From Bradyrhizobium sp. 21 (lineage in GTDB: Bacteria; Pseudomonadota; Alphaproteobacteria; Rhizobiales; Xanthobacteraceae), in assembly GCF_023073335.1 (NCBI RefSeq), contig NZ_JADPJG010000002.1, positions 731,536 through 773,614 on the forward strand: DNA of 42,079 nucleotides, given 5' to 3'. A program made the translations under genes and the position numbers. Positions within the stretch are counted from its first letter, which is position 1. Each line of letters starts with the position of its first letter. The notes under the pieces are model-generated. The model ran no database searches. It saw nothing but the letters and a program-made list of their open reading frames with translations, and was not told the DNA's origin. This document shows, one piece after another, positions 16,284 to 26,200 of this stretch.

Positions 16284-17455
16284 TGCGGCGCCCTCTTTTC
16301 GAATGGTTGAGTTCTCACCTTCATCTGCAGGGCGAACCGCTCCCGTTTTTCCGTCGGATCGACGCTGACTGGAGCCGTCAATGCCGCCTCCGCAAAACTG
16401 CCGGCGTTTTCAAACAACGTGACGAGCTCTGCCGCCGATGGGGAAAAACCTGTCAGTCGCAAAGTCTGCCCGTCGCCGCCGCTCGTGCCGGCCTGCGTCA
16501 GCTGGAGCTCGGTCAGCCAGGACTGGGTGGGCAAGGTCGTCGTGACCCTTTCCCAGACATCCGAGAGGGGAGGTCTCAGGATCTTGTCGCCGCGCACGCG
16601 CGTCACTGCGCCCTGGCGCTTGTCCAGATCATCCATCTGGGTCCGGATCAATTGCGCCTTGCCGCGGCTGGCCTCGATCCTGTCCGCAAGCTCGGTGATC
16701 ATCGCCTGCTTGCGCCAGGTCGCAAGACCGAATGCAGCAGAAGCGAGCACCAGGGCTCCCAGTGCGAGCACGCGCACGGCGTTCCAATACCAGGGCCTTC
16801 GGCCCGCCGCTGCCGAATTGAGGACAAGACGCGGGTGGGAAGCCGAACCAAATCCCTCGATCCGTGCGACATCTGCCTGACCGAGATGCAGTTCGCTGAG
16901 CGATTCCGCGATGAAGGACCGGCGAATGATCCAGTGGTGGACCGTAATCTTGCCGGAAGCCGATCCGCGTTCGACCTCGTAACTATCGCGGACGTCTTCG
17001 GGCTTGAATGTTGTCTTTCGTGCCAGATCCTTGGCGATGATCTGCTCCAGATCCGACAGTGTCTGTTCAGGCAGGTGCAAAGTCCGGCCGAAAAACCTCT
17101 CTGTGGGCACCAGGACGACGATGTCGACGTCGTGTCTCGAAAGGAATTTTCCCGACAGAAACTGATTCAATGTCTCGGCGGCGTAACTGGAATAGCGTTC
17201 CGTCGTATCCGGCTCGCTCCCATCCCCGGTCATACGAAGCTCGATCGCGCCTCCACCGGTGTCCTTCAGATAGAGTGTCCGTCGGCGTGGACCGAGAAGC
17301 CGCCGGCCGACCGGATTCTCGAACAGGCCGAAGAATTCCCTTTGCCACCAGGCCCACAGCGAGTTGAACGATCTTGAGGCAACACGCCAGAACTGGGCCA
17401 CGCGCCCCCGGCCGAGGAGGCTGCTGGTCGGGCTGGGGACGGCGAGGAGAGGCAT
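16280..17455 (-). CDS. gspL: Type II secretion system protein GspL (PilM/PilN-like)
   Basis: The start chosen is the ATG at 17455 (protein MPLLAVPSPTSS), 5 bases after the gspE stop. The longer frame to 17530 would overlap gspE. This gives 391 residues: a cytoplasmic actin-like part (about residues 35-225), one membrane helix (VLALGALVLASAAFGLATW, about residues 235-255), a coiled coil and a PilN-like periplasmic domain. GspL bridges the GspE ATPase to GspM and the pseudopilus. Confidence 0.8.
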   Translation of the reverse strand: MPLLAVPSPTSSLLGRGRVAQFWRVASRSFNSLWAWWQREFFGLFENPVGRRLLGPRRRTLYLKDTGGGAIELRMTGDGSEPDTTERYSSYAAETLNQFLSGKFLSRHDVDIVVLVPTERFFGRTLHLPEQTLSDLEQIIAKDLARKTTFKPEDVRDSYEVERGSASGKITVHHWIIRRSFIAESLSELHLGQADVARIEGFGSASHPRLVLNSAAAGRRPWYWNAVRVLALGALVLASAAFGLATWRKQAMITELADRIEASRGKAQLIRTQMDDLDKRQGAVTRVRGDKILRPPLSDVWERVTTTLPTQSWLTELQLTQAGTSGGDGQTLRLTGFSPSAAELVTLFENAGSFAEAALTAPVSVDPTEKRERFALQMKVRTQPFEKRAPQ

Positions 17456-17459
17456 CTCG

Positions 17460-19223
17460 TTAGTGGCTCCGGGTCGCGCGCACGACTTCTTCAAGCGTCG
17501 TCTGGCCGTGCCACACCTTCTCGAGACCATCCTCGTACATGGTGGTCATGCCAGCCTCCCGCGCTGCGGCTTCGATCTCCGTCTCGGGTGCGGTCGCCAG
17601 GACGAGACGTTGGATTGCCTGGTCGAGGAACAAAAATTCGGAAATTGTCGATCGTCCCCAGAAGCCCGTGCCGCCACATAGGTCGCAGCCATGTTTCTGG
17701 CGAATGTCGGGAACGGCGCCCGACGAAAGCCTTTTGAGCTTCCTTCGGATGTCATCAGCGAGGTAGCCGGCGTTGGGATGAGGGACCGAGCAGTGTGGGC
17801 AGAGACGCCGCGTCAGGCGTTGAGCGGTCACCGCTTTCACCGTCGACACCAGGAGGTAGTTCTCAATTCCCATATCCGTCAGTCGCGTCATTGTCGAAAC
17901 GGCGCTGTTGGTATGAAGAGTTGAGAATACGAGATGCCCGGTGAGCGACGCCTGGACGGCAATACGCGCCGTCTCGAGGTCGCGGATTTCGCCGATCATG
18001 ATGATGTCGGGGTCTTGCCGCAGGATCGAACGCAACGCCGTCGGAAAAGTGAGCCCGATGCTGGACTGAACCTGCACCTGGTTGATGCCCTTGAGCTGGT
18101 ATTCGATCGGGTCCTCCACGGTGAACAGCTTGCGCTCGGCGGTGTTGAGCGTTTGAAGGGCCGTATAAAGCGTCGTCGTCTTGCCGCTGCCGGTCGGACC
18201 CGTGACGAGAATGACACCGTCGGGTTGCTTGAGAAGATCGTCAAAATAGCCGATGCGGGTCTGATCGAAGCCGAGTTCGGTGAAGTCCAGCCGGATGCGC
18301 GAGCGGTCGAGGATGCGCATGACCACGCTTTCGCCGAACGCCGTCGGGATCGTCGAGACGCGAAAGTCGATGTCGATGCCGCGGACGGCGACCTTGGTGC
18401 GTCCGTCCTGCGGAAGGCGGCGCTCGGCGATGTCGAGCCGCGACATGATCTTGATGCGGGACGTGACCGCAGCCCGGGTCTCCATGCCGAGGCTCTTTAC
18501 GAGGCGCAGAACACCATCGATCCGGTAGCGGACGAGAACGGCGTCGGCCGTCGGCTCGACGTGAATGTCGCTGGCTCGCTGTTCCACGGCCTCGGTGATG
18601 ATCTGGTTGACGAGACGGATCGTCGGCGCCTCGCTGGCGAGATCCCGCAGCCGTTGCAGATCGTGCTCGCTGGCATCGGTGCCGCCAACTTCCGCCGAAC
18701 CGTCCGGCCTCGTCCCGCCATAGACGGCGTCCAGAGCTCGGTCGAAATCCGCCGGCAGGAACAGTTGCACCGAGACGGTGAGATCCGTGGCGTAACTGAG
18801 GGCGCGTAATGGCTCGTCGGACAGCGGGTCGGTTGTTCCGACCTCGAGACGGCTTCCATCCACTCTGAGCGGAAGAACCCTGTTGAAACGTACGAAATCC
18901 GCATCGATCACCTCAGGCAGGACGGGCGCCTGCGGAATCGAGGACAAATTGGCGATGGGAATATTTAGGAATGCCGCCAGCGAAAGGGCGAGGTCGGTGT
19001 CGGATAACAGGCCAAGCTTGCCAAGCACCCGGTCGATCCGGTCCCCGCTCGACATCGCCGCACGGCGCGCGCGCTCAAGCGCCTGGCTGTCGAGTTTCTT
19101 GCCTTCAAGAAGGAAGGCGCTGAAGGCATCAACGAAGCTGACGGCCGCCGGCTGATCGATTGGCTGCTTGGATCCTGCGACCGGTGGGACGGAATATGGT
19201 CTGATGGCTGATGCGGCTCGCAT
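17460..19223 (-). CDS. gspE: Type II secretion ATPase GspE
   Basis: This 587-residue ATPase has an N-terminal GspE_N domain (about residues 65-165). Walker A is GPTGSGKTTT near residue 342, the Asp box and Walker B lie in DPDIIMIGEIRD, and the His box is in STLHTNSAVS. Tetracysteine zinc ligands occur as CPHC and CDLCGG near residues 480-520. All catalytic motifs are intact. It powers pseudopilus assembly from the cytoplasmic face. It lies 3 bases downstream of a small membrane ORF and 4 bases upstream of the gspL start. Confidence 0.94.
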   Translation of the reverse strand: MRAASAIRPYSVPPVAGSKQPIDQPAAVSFVDAFSAFLLEGKKLDSQALERARRAAMSSGDRIDRVLGKLGLLSDTDLALSLAAFLNIPIANLSSIPQAPVLPEVIDADFVRFNRVLPLRVDGSRLEVGTTDPLSDEPLRALSYATDLTVSVQLFLPADFDRALDAVYGGTRPDGSAEVGGTDASEHDLQRLRDLASEAPTIRLVNQIITEAVEQRASDIHVEPTADAVLVRYRIDGVLRLVKSLGMETRAAVTSRIKIMSRLDIAERRLPQDGRTKVAVRGIDIDFRVSTIPTAFGESVVMRILDRSRIRLDFTELGFDQTRIGYFDDLLKQPDGVILVTGPTGSGKTTTLYTALQTLNTAERKLFTVEDPIEYQLKGINQVQVQSSIGLTFPTALRSILRQDPDIIMIGEIRDLETARIAVQASLTGHLVFSTLHTNSAVSTMTRLTDMGIENYLLVSTVKAVTAQRLTRRLCPHCSVPHPNAGYLADDIRRKLKRLSSGAVPDIRQKHGCDLCGGTGFWGRSTISEFLFLDQAIQRLVLATAPETEIEAAAREAGMTTMYEDGLEKVWHGQTTLEEVVRATRSH

Positions 19224-19226
19224 GGC

Positions 19227-19403
19227 TCAATACAAATGTCCTGAAACCCAACTCGCCAGAACGCCGGCGCTTGGAAACGGGCCAGAGGCCGTTCTCTCGA
19301 GCCTGTCGAGGCCGCGAAAATCGGCGATCAAGAGCGCAAGGAGAATTGCCGCGAGAACGAGGCCGCAAAAAACATCCTCAGGAACAAATCGCGGGATTGT
19401 CAT
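19227..19403 (-). CDS. Small single-pass membrane protein upstream of gspE (hypothetical)
   Basis: A 58-codon frame starts at ATG 19403 (an upstream in-frame ATG at 19436 is also possible) and ends 3 bases before the gspE ATG. It reads MTIPRFVPEDVFCGLVLAA and onward. One hydrophobic helix (about residues 10-30) is followed by a short basic/polar tail. Its close spacing to gspE and clear membrane-helix pattern suggest a real first gene of the minus operon. I do not recognise a family. Confidence 0.45.
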   Translation of the reverse strand: MTIPRFVPEDVFCGLVLAAILLALLIADFRGLDRLERTASGPFPSAGVLASWVSGHLY

Positions 19404-20199
19404 TCGGGCACCTCGCACAGCCTGCCGCATGATCAATGCGCTACGGCGTTTCGACTTGCAAGGCGAAGGTCAACGACAGATTGCGCAGCTGTGGACAATC
19501 GCGCTGGACCATCGATGCTTCATGCGGTCTTCACGCCCGCGTCACGCTCAACGCGAACTCTGTCGACTCTTGCCGGGCATCTGGCAGCCGAAGGGATGCC
19601 TACGACAGGCGCTGCAATGACGAGTTTCCGTGCAGTCCGATACTTCGCGCACGAGGTTGTGGAGAAGTCGCTCATCGTATTGACGTTGACACAACTGAAA
19701 GTTTTATTTGCTGCGCTGGAATGGGAAATTTGGGGGCGATCGAATGGCTAGCTTGGAGAGACAATCCGCAACGGGTATCTCGGCGGCCTACTGTTCAGGA
19801 CGGCTCGGCTACACAGGAAGCTCCTGAAAGTTGCTGGACGAGGTCTCCCGCCGTCGCATCCACAGGACCGCGCGCCGACCCGTCATAGACCCACAGCTCC
19901 ACCGAAATGATTCAGGCCTGCGCGAGTGAGCGTCAGGGAGCGCGGACGTGTTCGCGCTCGTTCCCGATCAAGCCTTCCGTCTTGGAAGGAACGCACATGA
20001 TCGAGAGCAACTGCTCGAACGTTGCGCCCTGATGCCTGGGAGTGGGCGCTAGCTTTGTTTGGGGGGCAGTGTTCGCGCAGCGTAATGTTAGTCCCAAGCA
20101 AGCTTCCTTGGATAACCTCGTCGCGCGGGCTTCACTTTGTCATGAAGATCAATTTAAGATCGTATACTCGTTGAAATGCACACCATGCGGGAATCGAAC
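19404..20199. other. Long divergent intergenic region between the gspE operon and the toxin island
   Basis: About 800 bases separate the two divergent units. Several short frames are open here, but their proteins are rich in Arg, Cys and Ser with no recognisable pattern, so I call none. The region becomes AT-richer after about 20130, just before the first SpvB-like gene, where a promoter is expected. A TTGTCA-like box at 20137 and TATACT at 20163 exist but are 20 bases apart, which is too far for a standard promoter. Confidence 0.5.
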
Positions 20200-23046
20200 A
20201 TGAGCCTCAAATTGTTGCAATGTCCGTCGCGGCCGTTTCGATGCGCATGGGTCGTGTTGCTCTCGATGGCGCTTGCAGGGGCGGGCTCGGGCCCCGCTTT
20301 TTCGGGGACGATGTCGCTGCCGGGAAGCTTTGCGGTCAGCCCGACGGGCGGCGCGACCTATTCGATTCCCATCGCATTGCCGCCGGGAACGGCCGGCATG
20401 GCGCCGAGCCTCTCGCTCGAATACGGCAGCCAGGGGCCGAATGGTCTCTTAGGAGTAGGGTGGTCGCTCTCGGGTCTGCCGGTGATCACGCGTTGTCCGC
20501 AAACGAAAGTGCAGGACGGCGTCGTGGGGGGTGTCAACTTCGACGCCAACGATCGCTATTGCATGGACGGCCAGCGACTCACTGCTCTGTCCGGTGCTTA
20601 TGGTGCCGACGGTACGCAGTACCGGACCGAGGTTGAAAGCTACTCCAAGATCATTTCGCACGGCACGTCCGGCAATGGGCCGGCTTGGTTCGAGGTGCAC
20701 ACGAAGTCCGGGCAGACCATGGAGTTCGGCAACACGACCGATTCGCGCGTGCTGGCTCAGGGCAAGGCCTCTGCGCGGGTTTGGGCTCTCAATAAGGTCA
20801 GCGATACGAAGACGAATTACTACACGGTCAGCTACGTTCTCGATCCCACGAAGAGCGAGTTCTATCCCGTGCGGATCGACTATACGGGCAATGCCACGGC
20901 TGGCTTGAGCGCATACAATTCCGTGCAGTTTATTTACGCGAGCCGCTCCGACAACCCGCCACGATATGAAGCCGGCTCTCTGATTCAGACCGATGGGCGT
21001 CTGACGAATGTGAAGACCTACTCAGGCTCTTCGCTCGTCACGAATTATCAGCTTGCCTACCAATTGAGTTCCTCGACCGGCCGTTCCGAGATCATCTCCG
21101 TGACAGCTTGCGCTGCCGATGGTTCTTGCTTGCCAGCAACGACATTCCAATGGACCGGCAGCGGCTCCGTCGCATTTTCCGGAGGTGGTGGGCTCAATCC
21201 GAGCAGTTGGGATTTTGGGACGCCGCCCGCTTCGTTGCGCGCGCCTCTCTCCGGAGATTTCAATGGTGACGGCAAACTAGACGTCATGATGTTCAGCAAC
21301 GACGGCTACTACCTCATGCTGGCAAATGGCGATGGAAGCTTTTCGGGCCAATTTAGTGGGATGCCGAACGGCTGGGATTTCGGCACGCCTCCGCAGTCGA
21401 TGCGGACGCCGTTGACCGGTGATTTCAACGGCGACGGCAAGACCGACATCATCATGTTGAGCAACGATGCCTATTACATGATGTTGAACAATGGAAATGG
21501 CACATTTTCAGGCACGGTGGCCGCATATCCCACCGGCAGCAACTTCGGCAGCAAGATTCCCAATTCCAACTTTTTCATGTTTCCGGGTGACTATAATGGC
21601 GACGGCTGTGCGGATTTCTCAGTGATCGGAGGGACCAGCTTCTGGACGTTCCTCAGCAAGTGCGATGGAACGTTTACCGGGTCCATTGGAGCGCTCCCCA
21701 ATAGCTGGAACTTCGGCGCTCCCGTTTTCCCCTCAAGTGGCTCGGTGGTCAGTAATGCGCTTCAGGGGATGTCCTATCGGCTTTACTCCTCGTCGCAATG
21801 GGCGAGCTTCCCCGGTGATTTCGACGGCGACGGGATCACCGACATCGCGTTCTTCGGTGGCACAGGTTATGCTGTGCTGCTGAGCAAGGGAGACGGTACC
21901 TTCAAGAGCGGTGTGAGCGGCACATACGCCCTGGGCTCGAATTTCGGCGCTCAGCCGACATCCACCTACACGCCGTTCATCGGGGATTTCAACGGAGACG
22001 GCAAAACTGACCTCGTCTTCATGAGCGGATCATACCAGTGGGTCTTCATGTGCAAGGGTGACGGGACGTTCGGAGAGAACGTCAATGCCACCCCGAACAG
22101 CTGGAATTTTGGAGCACCTGTCAGCAACAACTTTGTCATCGATGCGGGCGACTTCAATGGCGACGGAATGAGCGATCTCCTTCTGGCCGGCGATTCCTTC
22201 TATTACGTCTTGACCAGTAACGGGAATGGGACGTTCACCGCTGGTGCCTCCAACGCATATCCGTACGGGCAGATCTTCAGCGCTCCTCCGAGCCAGTCTT
22301 GGGCGGTCTTCTCCGGTGATTTCACGGGAAGCGGCAAGAGTGGTCTTGTCTTGTTTCGCGACCATTCGAATTCGGTGTTTACCGTCCCTGGACCGGCCGG
22401 AGACAAGATCACCTCGATAACGGCCGGCCTCGGTGCGACAGTGACCGTCACATATGACACGCTGACTCATTCGGCCGTCTACACTAAGGGCACCGGTGCG
22501 ACCTATCCGGTGCAAGAGCTGCAAGCGCCGATCTACGTGGTCTCGCGAGTCGACACATCCAACGGCGTCGGCGGAGTTTACAGCTCGTCCTACACCTATT
22601 CGTCTGCAAGACTGCATGCGCAGGGCCGCGGCTTTCTCGGCTTTGCCCAGACGTCGGTGAAGGACCTTCAGACCGGCATCGCGGATACGACGACCTACCG
22701 GCAGGATTTCCCCTTCATCGGCTTGGTGTCGTCCACGAAACGCGCACTGGGGACCCAGACGCTCGGGCAATCGACCAATACGTATCAATCCTACGATACG
22801 GGCGGCACCGCGCCATATCACGTCTACCTGACGCAGAACGTCTCGAGCGGCGCCGATCTGGATGGCTCGGTGCTGCCGACGGTGACGACGTCGAACCAGT
22901 ACGACGCCTATCTCAATGCGACGCAGGTGACGGTGTCGACGCCGGACGGGTTCAGCAAGACCACGAACAACACCTACACCAATGATCCGAGCCTTTGGTA
23001 TCTCGGCCGGTTGACGCGAGCCACGGTGACGAATGTCGCACCATAG
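20200..23046 (+). CDS. Secreted SpvB/TcB-like protein with seven FG-GAP/VCBS units (paralogue A)
   Basis: The ATG at 20200 has GGGAA 6 bases upstream and yields a Sec signal peptide (hydrophobic core VVLLSMALAGAGS, cleavage near AFS/GTM). Starting at 20176 would add 8 residues. The SpvB N-terminal signature follows (MSLPGSFAVSPTGGATYSI; PSLSLEYGSQGPNGLLGVG; GWSLSGLP). From about residue 345 seven units of about 55 residues carry GDFNGDGKxD calcium-binding loops; the seventh is degenerate (GDFTGSGKSG). A TcdB-middle-like region and the shared ending GRLTRATVTNVAP close the protein. Such proteins form the B half of Tc-toxin or Rhs cocoons. Its partner is probably the Rhs gene 206 bases downstream. 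Confidence 0.88.
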   Translation: MSLKLLQCPSRPFRCAWVVLLSMALAGAGSGPAFSGTMSLPGSFAVSPTGGATYSIPIALPPGTAGMAPSLSLEYGSQGPNGLLGVGWSLSGLPVITRCPQTKVQDGVVGGVNFDANDRYCMDGQRLTALSGAYGADGTQYRTEVESYSKIISHGTSGNGPAWFEVHTKSGQTMEFGNTTDSRVLAQGKASARVWALNKVSDTKTNYYTVSYVLDPTKSEFYPVRIDYTGNATAGLSAYNSVQFIYASRSDNPPRYEAGSLIQTDGRLTNVKTYSGSSLVTNYQLAYQLSSSTGRSEIISVTACAADGSCLPATTFQWTGSGSVAFSGGGGLNPSSWDFGTPPASLRAPLSGDFNGDGKLDVMMFSNDGYYLMLANGDGSFSGQFSGMPNGWDFGTPPQSMRTPLTGDFNGDGKTDIIMLSNDAYYMMLNNGNGTFSGTVAAYPTGSNFGSKIPNSNFFMFPGDYNGDGCADFSVIGGTSFWTFLSKCDGTFTGSIGALPNSWNFGAPVFPSSGSVVSNALQGMSYRLYSSSQWASFPGDFDGDGITDIAFFGGTGYAVLLSKGDGTFKSGVSGTYALGSNFGAQPTSTYTPFIGDFNGDGKTDLVFMSGSYQWVFMCKGDGTFGENVNATPNSWNFGAPVSNNFVIDAGDFNGDGMSDLLLAGDSFYYVLTSNGNGTFTAGASNAYPYGQIFSAPPSQSWAVFSGDFTGSGKSGLVLFRDHSNSVFTVPGPAGDKITSITAGLGATVTVTYDTLTHSAVYTKGTGATYPVQELQAPIYVVSRVDTSNGVGGVYSSSYTYSSARLHAQGRGFLGFAQTSVKDLQTGIADTTTYRQDFPFIGLVSSTKRALGTQTLGQSTNTYQSYDTGGTAPYHVYLTQNVSSGADLDGSVLPTVTTSNQYDAYLNATQVTVSTPDGFSKTTNNTYTNDPSLWYLGRLTRATVTNVAP
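22648..22923 (+). repeat. Near-identical 276-bp block shared with 40324-40599
   Basis: Reading the two segments side by side I see only three mismatches over about 276 bases, while the coding sequence on either side diverges clearly. The block encodes the conserved module after the propeller (VKDLQTGIADTTTYRQDF). Its uniformity compared with the flanks points to recent gene conversion between paralogues A and D. Confidence 0.75.
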
Positions 23047-23068
23047 CAGTTGATCGGGGACGTGTGGG

Positions 23069-23087
23069 CGGAGGGGAGGGTCCTCCG
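23069..23087 (+). other. Hairpin in the SpvB-Rhs spacer (A/R1 pair)
   Basis: CGGAGG (23069-23074) pairs with CCTCCG (23082-23087) around a 7-base loop, 22 bases after the SpvB-like stop. A different hairpin lies at the matching place after paralogue D (40736-40752). No T-tract follows. It may tune the ratio of the two proteins. Confidence 0.4.
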
Positions 23088-23252
23088 TCCTGGACGAGGC
23101 GTTGTGTGCGTAAGTGCTTGTGTGGGTGCCGCTTCGCGCAACCGCGTTTGGTTTTCTCTGCGTGTTGCCGTTGCGTTGCGTCATCTGGCGTTGGTCCGCG
23201 TGCGTATCTGATCGACTTGACCTGTTGGAATCCGGGGCTTGGGGAATAAGCA

Positions 23253-26200
23253 ATGTTGAAGATCGCGAAGTCGTCGGTTGCGGCTGCCGTCATCCTGCTG
23301 TCGTCGAGCCCGCTCTGGGCCGCCAGCACCATCACGCGAACCTCCTCGTTCGCCTATGACGCGCAAGGCGTGCTGAACCAGGAGGTGGTCGAGCCCGATA
23401 CGCCGGCGCTGCGGCTCCAGACCGATTACGGCTATGACAGCTTCGGCAACAAGATTTCGGTGCAGGTCAGCGGCGCCGATATCGCGACGCGGTCATCGAC
23501 CAGCGCCTTTGATGCCAAGGGCCAGTTCAACGGCGCCAACACCAACGCGATGAGCCAAAGCGAGAGCATCCAGTATGACGCCCGCTTCGGCAAGCCGACC
23601 AGCCACACCGGCCCCAACGGCCTGACCACGATTTTCAGCTATGACGGCTTCGGCCGCAAGATCCAGGAAGTCCGTGCCGATGGCACGATGACCAAATGGT
23701 TCTACCGGTTCTGCAGCGGATTCAACGGCGGCACCGACACTTGTCTCTCGGGTGCGGTTTATCTAGTCGTGGAGCGGCCCTATGCGGCCGACGGCAGCAC
23801 TGCCATCGGGCCGACCGTCACCGTCTATATGGACGCGCTCGACCGCGAGCTCGGCCGTGAGACGCAAGGGTTTGACGGCTCGACGGTGCGCGCGACCCGG
23901 ACCTATGACGCGCTCGGCCGCTTGGCGCAGACCAGCCGGCCATACTTTGCGAACGGTGGCACGCCGCAATACACCGCCTACACCTACGACACGCTCGGCC
24001 GCGTCCTGACCGAGACCAAACCCGACGGCAGCGTCTCGCAGACTGCCTATCACGGACTCACCGTCATCGCGACCAACGCGCTCAGCCAGACCCGCACGGT
24101 GACCAAGAACAGCCAGGGCAAGGTGGTCTCGATCACCGACGCCCTGAGCGGCGTCATGACCTACGCCTATGACGCGGTCGGCAATCTGCTTTCGACCACG
24201 GATGCCGCCGGCAACGTCGTGACCGCGACCTACGATCTGCGTGGTCGCAAGATCGCCAGCAACGATCCCGATCTCGGTCATTGGACCTATTCCTACAACA
24301 CGCTCGGCCTCCTGGTCAGCCAGACCGACGCCAAGAGCCAGGTCACCACACTCACCTACGACAAGCTCGACCGCGTCGTGCAGCGGGTCGAAGCCGACGT
24401 CACCAGTGTCTGGACCTATGACACCGCCGCGCACGGCATCGGCAAGCTGGCCTCCTCGGGTATCACAGCAGGTCTTGGCAACGGCTTTGGCCGCAGCGTG
24501 ACCTACGACACGCTCGGCCGAGCCTCGCAGGTCTCGACCATCGTCGACGGCGCGACCTATGTGATGGGAGCGACCTATGATGCCCAAAGCCGCATCAGCA
24601 AGGTCAGCTATCCCTCCGGCTTCACCGCGCGCTATGGCTACAACACGCTCGGCTTCGCCAATCAGCTCTCCGACGATGCGACCAGCCAGTCCTATTGGAC
24701 CGCGAACGCGATGGATGCCGAGGGGCATCTGACCCAGCTCACCTCGGGCAACGGCCTCGTCACCAACCGCAGCTTCGAAGCGACGACCGGCCGCCTGAGC
24801 GGCCTCACCACCGGCAGCGGCGCCGGCACCGCGGTGCAGAACCTCGGCTACACCTATGATCGGCTCGGCAACCCGCTGTCGCGCACCGACGCCAACACCA
24901 ATTTGTCCGAGACCTTCAGCTACGATACGCTCAACCGGCTGACCTCCTCGACGGTCAATTTGACGCCGACCCCGCTGGCCAAGACCTTCAGCTACAGCGC
25001 GATCGGCAACATGCTGACGAAGTCCGACGTCGGCACCTACAACTATCCGACGGCAGGCCAGGCGCTGCCGCATGCGGTCGCGAGCATCACCAACGGCCTG
25101 ATCAGCACGACGTTCACCTACGACCTCAACGGCAACCAGACCTCGGGCCTCAACCGCACCATCGCCTGGACCTCCTACAACAAGCCGGCGTCGATCACGC
25201 AGGGCACCCGCACCATCAGCTTCCAGGACGATACCGAGCACCAGCGCTTCAAGCACGTGACGCCGGAGGGGACCACGCTCTATATCGCCGGCTTCGGTGT
25301 GCTGGCGGAGGTCACCAATCCCGGCACGGCCTCGCAAAAATGGACCGACTATCTCGGGGTCGGCAATGCCAAGGTCGGCATGCGCACGCTGCAGACCGCG
25401 TCCGCGACGCTGACAACACGCTACTTCCACGTCGACCATCTCGGCTCGATCTCTGTCGTCACCGACGAGAACGCGATGGTGGTCGAGCGCCTCAGCTACG
25501 ACGCCTGGGGCAAGCGGCGCAACCCGAACGGGACCGACGACACCACGGGCAGCATCACCAGCCAGTCGACGCGCGGCTTCACCGGCGAGGAGCAACTCTC
25601 GATCGACGGCCTCGTCCATCTCAATGGGCGCGTCTACGATCCCCTGCTCGCCAGGTTCACATCGGCCGATCCGACGGTAACCGACCCCATGAACATGCAG
25701 GGTTGGAACCGGTACTCTTATGTCGGCAACGATCCGCTGGCGTTCACCGATCCCAACGGGTTCTCCTGGTTCTCCAACTGGTTCGGCTGGATCGGTAAAG
25801 CATTCACCGCGGTTGGAAACTTCATCAAGAACAACATCATGGCGATCGCGCAAATTGCGATCACCGTAGCCCTGACGCCACTGATTGGCCCATACTTTGC
25901 GGCCTTTGCCGGATCTGCGATCGTAACAGGCATATCGGGAGGCAGTCTAAGTCAGGCGCTCAAGGCGGGATTAATCGCTGGAGCGACGGCCTTTGCCTTC
26001 GCTGTGGTGGGCGGATTGACCAACGTTGTCGCGACCGGGAATCCGGACTCCTTCAGCCTCTTCGATCACGTTCAGCCAAAGTTTGGAACGGCCGAATACG
26101 CATTCAACGTGGCGGGTCACGCAGCAGTCGGATGCGGCTCTTCGGTTGCGTCTGGTGGAAGCTGTCAGTCGGGAGCATTGGCAGGCGGAGTCAGCGCTGC

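Noticed and set aside
19436..19888. 150-codon plus-strand frame in the divergent gap
   Set aside because: Cys/Arg/Ser-rich, no ribosome site and no family pattern; probably chance.
20137..20168. TTGTCA ... TATACT promoter before paralogue A
   Set aside because: Spacing of 20 bases is outside the usual range; kept only as a remark.
23763..25853. 696-codon open frame on the minus strand
   Set aside because: Antisense shadow of the R1 YD repeats; its apparent repeats merely mirror the coding repeats.
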